Translations under genes and position numbers: made by a program
In this document: positions 59,407 through 64,000 of the stretch, in pieces
How the letters are laid out: every line of letters begins with the position of its first letter
Position numbering within the stretch: position 1 is the stretch's first letter
The notes under the pieces: model-generated
Told to the model about the DNA's origin: nothing
Seen by the model: only the letters and a program-made list of their open reading frames with translations
The model's database searches: none
Assembly (NCBI GenBank): GCA_030536555.1
Contig: JAUNPU010000009.1
Span: 72,111-136,110 of the forward strand
Direction: 5' to 3'
Length of the DNA stretch: 64,000 nt
Origin: Eubacteriales bacterium
Lineage (GTDB): Bacteria > Bacillota > Clostridia > Lachnospirales > Lachnospiraceae

Positions 59407-60504
59407 ATGAAGGTTTTATGCTTCGGTTCGCTGAATATTGATTATGTGTATAATGTAGAACATTTTGTCAGAAGCGGGGAGACCATCTCATCCACCGGAA
59501 TGGAAGTATTTGCCGGTGGAAAGGGGCTGAACCAGTCCATCGCCCTTGCTAAAAGCGGTGCCGGTGTGTGGCACGCGGGCATGGTGGGGGAAGAGGGAGA
59601 CGGCGACTTTCTGGTGGAACTGATGAAGGAGGCGGGGGTTCATACGGAACTGGTCTCCAGAGCAGCGGGGAAGACAGGTCACGCAATCATCCAGCGGGAT
59701 GCAGCGGGGCAGAACTGTATTCTGCTGTACGGTGGAGCCAACCAGCAGGTGACCAGAAGCCAGGTGGACCGGGTCCTGGAGCAGTTTTCTCAGGGAGATT
59801 ATCTGATTCTGCAGAATGAGATCAGTGAGATCGCATACATTATGGAGAAGGCCCATGAGCGGAAGATGAAGATTGTCCTGAATCCGTCTCCGATGGATGA
59901 GAAGATTTTCCGGTATCCGCTGTCCTGTGTGGATTACTTTATTCTCAATGAGACAGAGGCGGAGGGGCTTTGTGAGGGCGAGAAAGTCTGCGGGGCGGAA
60001 AGCTTTTGTGAGAGCGAGAAGCCTTGTGGGGCGCAGGATGTCTTTGGGGCTGAGAAGCCTTGCAAGCCGCAGGATGTTTGCGGGGCGGAAAGCTTTTGTG
60101 AGGCTGAGAAGCCATACGGGGACCAGGAACTTTTGGAGGTGCTGGCGGAGAAGTTCCCGCAGGCTGGAATCATCCTGACACTGGGCGCAAAAGGCTCTTA
60201 TTACAGAAAGCAGGATAAGCTGATCAGGCAGGACATCTTCCGGGTTCCGGTGGTGGATACCACTGCAGCCGGGGACACCTTTACCGGATACCTGATTGGT
60301 GGACTGGTTCAGGGAGAGACACCGGAAGAAGCGATGCGGCAGGCGGCAAAGGCGGCTTCCATCGCTGTGTCCAGAAAGGGTGCGGCGCCGTCGATTCCGT
60401 GCAGAGCGGAAGTGGCAGAGACGAAGGAGACAGCAGCGGGGAAGACAGCAGCGGAGAAGACAGCCAGGGAGACAGAAGCAGCCGGGAAGGACGCTTCAAA
60501 ATGA
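59407..60504 (+). CDS. Ribokinase-like PfkB family kinase carrying two tandem-repeat inserts
   Basis: A 365-residue sugar kinase from ATG 59407, which has GGAGA at the right distance; GTG 59401 is an alternative. It has FGSLNIDYVYNVEHF, FAGGKGLNQSIALA and the catalytic DTTAAGDTFTGYL with Asp290. It probably phosphorylates ribose released by nucleoside hydrolase. About 54 residues of hexapeptide repeats (59971-60132) interrupt the fold between FILNETEAEGL and LLEVLAEKFPQA. A second repeat (60433-60492) makes the C-terminal tail. Without these the length would match ribokinases. Confidence 0.93.
   Translation: MKVLCFGSLNIDYVYNVEHFVRSGETISSTGMEVFAGGKGLNQSIALAKSGAGVWHAGMVGEEGDGDFLVELMKEAGVHTELVSRAAGKTGHAIIQRDAAGQNCILLYGGANQQVTRSQVDRVLEQFSQGDYLILQNEISEIAYIMEKAHERKMKIVLNPSPMDEKIFRYPLSCVDYFILNETEAEGLCEGEKVCGAESFCESEKPCGAQDVFGAEKPCKPQDVCGAESFCEAEKPYGDQELLEVLAEKFPQAGIILTLGAKGSYYRKQDKLIRQDIFRVPVVDTTAAGDTFTGYLIGGLVQGETPEEAMRQAAKAASIAVSRKGAAPSIPCRAEVAETKETAAGKTAAEKTARETEAAGKDASK
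59971..60132 (+). repeat. In-frame 18-bp minisatellite, nine units, cysteine-rich
   Basis: Exactly nine 18-base units encode CEGEKV, CGAESF, CESEKP, CGAQDV, FGAEKP, CKPQDV, CGAESF, CEAEKP and YGDQEL (kinase residues 189-242). The units also pair into a 36-base higher-order repeat. The insert keeps frame and adds seven cysteines to a surface loop of the kinase. Confidence 0.93.
60433..60492 (+). repeat. In-frame 15-bp tandem repeat (4 units) at the kinase C-terminus
   Basis: Four 15-base units encode AAGKT, AAEKT, ARETE and AAGKD, directly before the last residues ASK and the stop. It is a separate expansion from the one at 59971 in the same gene. Confidence 0.85.
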
Positions 60505-60529
60505 CAACGAATCATGAGGAGGCTATAAC

Positions 60530-61720
60530 GTGAAAACATATAATCGGATTTTTACGATTGTAATTGATTCTCTGGGAATCGGAGCGATGCCCAATGCGGA
60601 CCAGTATGGTGACGTGGGGACTGATACACTGGGGCATATTGATGCTTCGGTGGAGTCTTTCCATATTCCCAATCTGGAGAGGCTGGGGATTGGCAATCTT
60701 CATCCACTGACCCATGTAAATCCGGCTGCAAAGCCCATGGCGTATTATGCCAGACTTTCTGAGGCCAGTGTGGGCAAGGATACCATGACAGGGCACTGGG
60801 AGATGATGGGACTGCATATTACCACACCATTTCAGACCTTTACCGAGACTGGATTTCCGAAGGAGCTGCTGGATGAGCTGAGCCGGAGAACCGGACATAA
60901 GATCATCGGCAACAAGTCTGCAAGCGGCACGGAGATTCTGGATGAGCTGGCGGAGCAGGAGATTGCCACAGGTGATATGATCGTGTACACGTCAGCAGAT
61001 TCCGTACTTCAGATCTGCGGCAACGAGGAGACCTTTGGGCTGTCCGAGCTGTACCGCTGCTGCGAGATTGCCAGGGAGCTGACCATGAGGGACGAGTGGA
61101 AGGTGGGACGGGTCATTGCAAGACCCTATGTAGGCAGAAAGAAAGGCGAATTTGTCCGCACCGCCAACCGCCACGATTATGCCTTGAAGCCTTATGGCAG
61201 GACGGTGCTGAACGCTTTGAAGGATCAGGGCTACGATGTGATCAGCGTAGGCAAGATTTTCGATATCTTTGACGGAGAGGGGCTGACAGAGTCCAACAAG
61301 TCCAAAAGCAGTGTTCACGGTATGGAACAGACCATCGAGATTGCAGGACGGGACTTTCAGGGGCTGTGCTTCACCAATCTGGTAGACTTCGACGCTCTCT
61401 GGGGCCACAGAAGGAACCCGGAAGGCTATGCGAAGGAGCTGGAGCGGTTCGACGAGAAGCTGGGAGTATTCCTGGAGACCATGCGGGAGGATGACCTGCT
61501 GATCATCACCGCAGACCACGGAAATGATCCGACTCATACCGGCTCCGACCATACCAGGGAGATGGTGCCGTTTCTGGCATATTCCCCGTCTATGGAAGGC
61601 GCAGGGGCACTTCCCCCGCAGGAGAACTTCGCAGTGATCGGAGCGACGATTGCAGAGAACTTCGGTGTAGAGATGCCGGAGCAGACGATCGGGAAGTCGA
61701 TTCTGGGGGAATTGGTGTAG
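60530..61720 (+). CDS. deoB: Phosphopentomutase
   Basis: A 396-residue alkaline-phosphatase superfamily enzyme: [27 protein letters not shown], the catalytic Thr85 in [12 protein letters not shown], and late metal ligands in [29 protein letters not shown]. It interconverts ribose (or deoxyribose) 1- and 5-phosphate, linking uridine phosphorylase to transketolase. The start is GTG 60530 with AGGAGG 7 bases upstream. It ends the operon at a strong terminator. Confidence 0.96.
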   Translation: MKTYNRIFTIVIDSLGIGAMPNADQYGDVGTDTLGHIDASVESFHIPNLERLGIGNLHPLTHVNPAAKPMAYYARLSEASVGKDTMTGHWEMMGLHITTPFQTFTETGFPKELLDELSRRTGHKIIGNKSASGTEILDELAEQEIATGDMIVYTSADSVLQICGNEETFGLSELYRCCEIARELTMRDEWKVGRVIARPYVGRKKGEFVRTANRHDYALKPYGRTVLNALKDQGYDVISVGKIFDIFDGEGLTESNKSKSSVHGMEQTIEIAGRDFQGLCFTNLVDFDALWGHRRNPEGYAKELERFDEKLGVFLETMREDDLLIITADHGNDPTHTGSDHTREMVPFLAYSPSMEGAGALPPQENFAVIGATIAENFGVEMPEQTIGKSILGELV

Positions 61721-61741
61721 GAAGAATAGGGATGTTGATAG

Positions 61742-61790
61742 AGAAAAGGACGGTTCATCTGCCACAATGGCGGGTAAACCGTCCTTTTCT
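61742..61790. terminator. Bidirectional terminator between deoB and the AbiEi-like gene
   Basis: AGAAAAGGACGGTT (61742-61755) and AACCGTCCTTTTCT (61777-61790) form a perfect 14-bp stem with A and T tracts on either side, so it can stop transcription from both strands. An inner GCCA-CAA-TGGC hairpin extends it. Both genes converge on it. Confidence 0.9.
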
Positions 61791-61794
61791 AGGG

Positions 61795-62400
61795 TCACAA
61801 GATGGCTTTCGCCGTATCTTCGAACTTCATCTTCCGCGCATAGGCGAGCAGACGATCTCTGGTCTGTGGGTCATGGAATTCCTTGTGATAGGTATCAATA
61901 ATGAGGTCGAAGATATGCGGTTCGATGCTCTCGCGGAAGCGGATACAGTCGCACACGCTTCGACCGATATCGTATACCTGATAATCGCCGAATTCTGTTT
62001 CAATCTTCAGTTTGTCAATGTTGTATCCGGATTCAGCCAGATAATGTCGCGTGGTGTCGAAGGGGAACACCATATGGCGTCGATCGTTGCGTCTGGTGCC
62101 GACAGACAGGGTAGGGGGCTCTACAGAGATGAAGCCCTGATAAAAGCAGGCGCTGTCAGCAACGATCACAGCATCATGGTTGACAAAGCAGACTTCTACC
62201 GGCTTGTAGTCAGCGGGCTTCTGTCTGCCGCAGCGCGGCATCCAGAAATAGCCGTTGGCAATCTTTTCCAGATATTGCTCCTGCAAAAGCGCAGCAATCT
62301 GACGGTTGGTAAGTCCCTGTGCTAATAGTTCTCTGGTGGTGGTGTAGCCGCAAGAATGGGTATACAGATTCTCAAGGCGTTCGTAAGTAAGCGGTCTCAT
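61795..62400 (-). CDS. AbiEi-like antitoxin/regulator protein without visible toxin
   Basis: A 201-residue protein on the - strand. The N-terminus YTTTRELLAQGLTNRQIAALLQEQYLEKIANGYFW is the winged helix-turn-helix of type IV AbiEi antitoxins. It is followed by VCFVNHDAVIVADSACFYQGFI, TRHYLAESGYNIDKL and DYQVYDIGRSVCDCIRFR, the usual antitoxin C-terminal pattern. AbiEi normally precedes the nucleotidyltransferase toxin AbiEii, but here a terminator lies 5 bases past the stop and no toxin gene is on this strand. It may be an orphan regulator. Confidence 0.82.
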   Translation of the reverse strand: MRPLTYERLENLYTHSCGYTTTRELLAQGLTNRQIAALLQEQYLEKIANGYFWMPRCGRQKPADYKPVEVCFVNHDAVIVADSACFYQGFISVEPPTLSVGTRRNDRRHMVFPFDTTRHYLAESGYNIDKLKIETEFGDYQVYDIGRSVCDCIRFRESIEPHIFDLIIDTYHKEFHDPQTRDRLLAYARKMKFEDTAKAIL

Positions 62401-62421
62401 TCCTCATTACCTTTCTGTACT

Positions 62422-62441
62422 TGGAACAGGCAGTGGTTCCA
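62422..62441. promoter_or_regulatory. Inverted repeat before the AbiEi-like gene
   Basis: TGGAAC (62422-62427) and GTTCCA (62436-62441) flank an 8-base spacer, about 22 bases upstream of the - strand start at 62400. AbiEi proteins bind inverted repeats to repress their own genes, so this is a reasonable operator guess. Confidence 0.45.
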
Positions 62442-62532
62442 GTGATGTAATCAATATAATATATTCATATAATAGCATTATAAAATACATGTGGCAAGAA
62501 AAATATTCAATATAATTAAAGCAATATAACAA

Positions 62533-62603
62533 TTAGATATTTATCTAAATATTATTGACAAGAATAACAGGATGTGATATTTTACATTTAGATAATTATC
62601 TAA
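62533..62603 (+). promoter_or_regulatory. sdpRI-type promoter flanked by two ArsR operators
   Basis: TTAGATATTTATCTAA (62533-62548) and TTAGATAATTATCTAA (62588-62603) are near-identical palindromes 55 bases apart. Between them lie TTGACA (62555-62560) and TATTTT (62578-62583) with 17-base spacing. Two ArsR-type dimers bound here would block the -35 upstream edge and the start point. Confidence 0.85.
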
Positions 62604-62638
62604 TTGATGCACATGACAGAGCAGGAAAGGAGGGGCTG

Positions 62639-62914
62639 ATGGGATTTCAGCAGAGCTTTAAGGCCCTGTCGGACGGGACCCGGCGGGAGATTCTGAATCT
62701 TCTGAAGGAGGGACCGATGACAGCAGGCGAGATTGGAGAACATTTTCCTGTATCGGGGGCTACCATGTCCCATCATCTGGCGCTTCTTAAGGAGGCTGGG
62801 CTGATACTCAGTGAGAAGAAGGGAAAGTATATTTATTATGAGCTGAATATGTCTGTGGTGGATGAGCTGCTGAGCTGGATCACAGAGCTGAAAGGAGAGA
62901 GACATCATGAATAA
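62639..62914 (+). CDS. ArsR family repressor (SdpR-like)
   Basis: A 91-residue winged-helix repressor from ATG 62639, chosen because AGGAGG lies just upstream; the frame reaching back to TTG 62555 runs through the -35 box and is rejected. It has FKALSDGTRREILNLLKEGPM, EHFPVSGATMSHHLALLKEAGL and KGKYIYYELN. No cysteine pair for metal sensing is seen, which fits the SdpR/autorepressor branch. It overlaps sdpI by 8 bases. It likely represses its own promoter via the two flanking palindromes. Confidence 0.92.
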   Translation: MGFQQSFKALSDGTRREILNLLKEGPMTAGEIGEHFPVSGATMSHHLALLKEAGLILSEKKGKYIYYELNMSVVDELLSWITELKGERHHE

Positions 62915-63569
62915 CGGGAAAAAGCGGATTGACCGCGGGCAGATTGTCATCTGGGTGATATCCCTGCTGCCGGTTCTGATCACGGCGGCGGTATATCCGA
63001 TGCTGCCGGAACAGATTCCCACCCACTGGGAGCTGGGCGGAGAAGTGGAGTATGGGGCGAAGCATACCATCTGGATGCTGGCGGGGATGGCGCCATTTTT
63101 TGGAATCATGTTTTTCCTGCTGCCGAAGATGGATCCGAGAAGGAAGAATTATCACAAGTTTCAGAAATCCTATCAGAATTTTCAGCTGTATCTTCAGCTG
63201 TTTATGCTGGCAGCGGTCAGCATCATACTGGTGGAGAGCATTCGACCGGGGACGGTTCAGGTGGACCGGGTCATCTGCGCCATGTGCAGCGTCCTGTTCC
63301 TGATCATAGGAAATATGATGCCGAAGTTCCGGCAGAATTATTTCTGTGGATTTAAGACACCCTGGACGATTGCCAGCGAGGTTGTGTGGAACAAGACCCA
63401 TCGGCTTGGGGGCCGGATGATGTTTGCCGCCGGACTGGTCGGGCTGATTGGGGCGGCGCTGCCGGATGAGCGGTGGAGATTTGCACTGCTGTTTGTGCCG
63501 GTGATGACTGCAACGATTGTGCCAGGCGTGATGAGCTATGTGTGGTACCGGAGACTGGGGGAGGGATAA
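62907..63569 (+). CDS. sdpI: SdpI family membrane protein (immunity-like)
   Basis: A 220-residue protein with six predicted helices. VIWVISLLPVLITAAVYPMLPEQIPTHW-type N-terminus (DUF1648-like: 'P.QIPTHWELGGEVEY') and a C-terminal IGNMMPKFRQNYFCGFKTPWT-type segment are the SdpI hallmarks. In Bacillus SdpI protects against the SdpC toxin and recruits SdpR. No sdpABC genes are visible here, so it may defend against toxins of other bacteria (inference). It is coupled to the repressor by an 8-base overlap. Confidence 0.92.
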   Translation: MNNGKKRIDRGQIVIWVISLLPVLITAAVYPMLPEQIPTHWELGGEVEYGAKHTIWMLAGMAPFFGIMFFLLPKMDPRRKNYHKFQKSYQNFQLYLQLFMLAAVSIILVESIRPGTVQVDRVICAMCSVLFLIIGNMMPKFRQNYFCGFKTPWTIASEVVWNKTHRLGGRMMFAAGLVGLIGAALPDERWRFALLFVPVMTATIVPGVMSYVWYRRLGEG

Positions 63570-63582
63570 GTAGCTGGTGTAG

Positions 63583-63612
63583 GCGATTGGTGGCTGGGCG
63601 ATTGGTGGCTGG
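63583..63612 (+). repeat. Perfect 15-bp tandem duplication just after sdpI
   Basis: GCGATTGGTGGCTGG occurs twice in a row (63583-63597, 63598-63612), 13 bases after the sdpI stop codon. It is non-coding, and its unit size is the same as one of the in-gene repeats. Confidence 0.9.
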
Positions 63613-63643
63613 GTTATTAGTGACTTGGCTATTTTAGTTGTGG

Positions 63644-63923
63644 TTTTGGACAATTATAGGGTGAAATCGGGGGAAATTATCCAAACTGCTCCTGTAAGGG
63701 GGATAAAATAGCGTTTTATGGTTTACATAAGACTGTTTTGGACAATTATATTCGAAATCAAGCCATTATTATCCAAAATTCTTGATTTTTTGGATAATTA
63801 ATAAGGATAATCGCCTAAAATTGTCCAAACAGGGGCATAAAAAGGGGGAAAAGCAGGTTTTGTAAAGGAAATTCTCCATTGATTGGACAATTTTTAACTG
63901 AAATTGAAATTATTGTCCAAAAT
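63644..63923. repeat. Intergenic four-hairpin repeat element, copy B
   Basis: Inverted repeats TTGGAYAATT/AATTRTCCAA lie at 63644-63685, 63736-63778, 63788-63829 and 63882-63923. Starts are 92, 52 and 94 bases apart, against 81, 51 and 95 in copy A (18252). Unit 3 (TTTTGGATAATTAA) and unit 4 (GATTGGACAATTTTTAA) match their counterparts in copy A. GTTTTATG follows units 1 and 4. From 63924 to the window end I see no gene or further motif. Confidence 0.88.
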
Positions 63924-64000
63924 AGTTTTATGTCAATCCAAGAAACGCAGAGACCGAGGCAGAAGACAAGGATATAAGACAAAACCAAAAGACAAAATCA

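Overview
The window looks like chromosomal DNA of a gut Lachnospiraceae-type Firmicute (Clostridium cluster XIVa; a Hungatella/Enterocloster/Blautia-like organism is my inference). The support is: near-consensus sigma-A promoters and AGGAGG ribosome binding sites, a YesM/YesN two-component pair next to a CUT1 sugar transporter without its own ATPase, GH130 and GH36 enzymes, an ispH-rpsA overlap, a HemC-CobA-HemD fusion, and a BMP-family nucleoside transporter. Nearly every gene is on the + strand; only add (46516-47574) and an AbiEi-like gene (61795-62400) are on the - strand. No rRNA, tRNA, CRISPR array, phage or transposase gene was seen.

Layout. (1) 1-5351: a catabolic cluster with the end of a membrane transporter, an M20 amidohydrolase, a URO-D/MtaA-like protein, a Gfo/Idh/MocA oxidoreductase and a YkvI-like membrane protein. 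(2) 5476-18242: an oligosaccharide-use operon with a lipoprotein binding protein, two permeases, a YesM-type kinase, a YesN-type regulator, a GH130 phosphorylase, a large cytosolic glycosidase and a phosphohexomutase. This gives uptake, phosphorolysis or hydrolysis, and entry into glycolysis. (3) 18243-20385: a four-hairpin repeat element and an AT-rich AAA-ATPase/DUF1703 gene. (4) 20391-32059: housekeeping genes (hemC-cobA-hemD, aspartokinase, an M28-like lipoprotein, tandem PPK2, a BaiN/HI0933 flavoprotein, cmk, ispH, rpsA). (5) 32126-42334: a strongly promoted, overlapping five-gene operon of MoxR ATPase, DUF5682, vWA, SWIM zinc finger and DUF4132 proteins, matching the gene content of the poorly understood E. 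coli yehI/yehL/yehM/yehP/yehQ locus. (6) 42405-46508: an AraC regulator, GH36 alpha-galactosidase and YczE-like membrane protein. (7) 46516-49171: adenosine deaminase and an AT-rich AAA_14/DUF4143 ATPase. (8) 49363-61720: a nucleoside salvage regulon with BMP transporter, GntR regulator, nucleoside hydrolase, uridine phosphorylase, transketolase, fructose-6-phosphate aldolase, ribokinase-like kinase and phosphopentomutase. It can take a nucleoside from uptake to pentose-phosphate intermediates. (9) 61795-64000: an orphan AbiEi-like gene, an SdpR/SdpI-like pair with two palindromic operators, and a second four-hairpin repeat.

The three most interesting signals are as follows. First, the MoxR-DUF5682-vWA-SWIM-DUF4132 operon, a candidate multi-component chaperone or conflict system. 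Second, two copies of a dispersed intergenic element (18252-18517 and 63644-63923), each with four inverted repeats of TTGGAYAATT/AATTRTCCAA in the same order and at nearly the same spacing. Third, in-frame minisatellites of 15, 18, 27 or 30 bp in at least five unrelated genes, including nine 18-bp units inside a ribokinase-like kinase.
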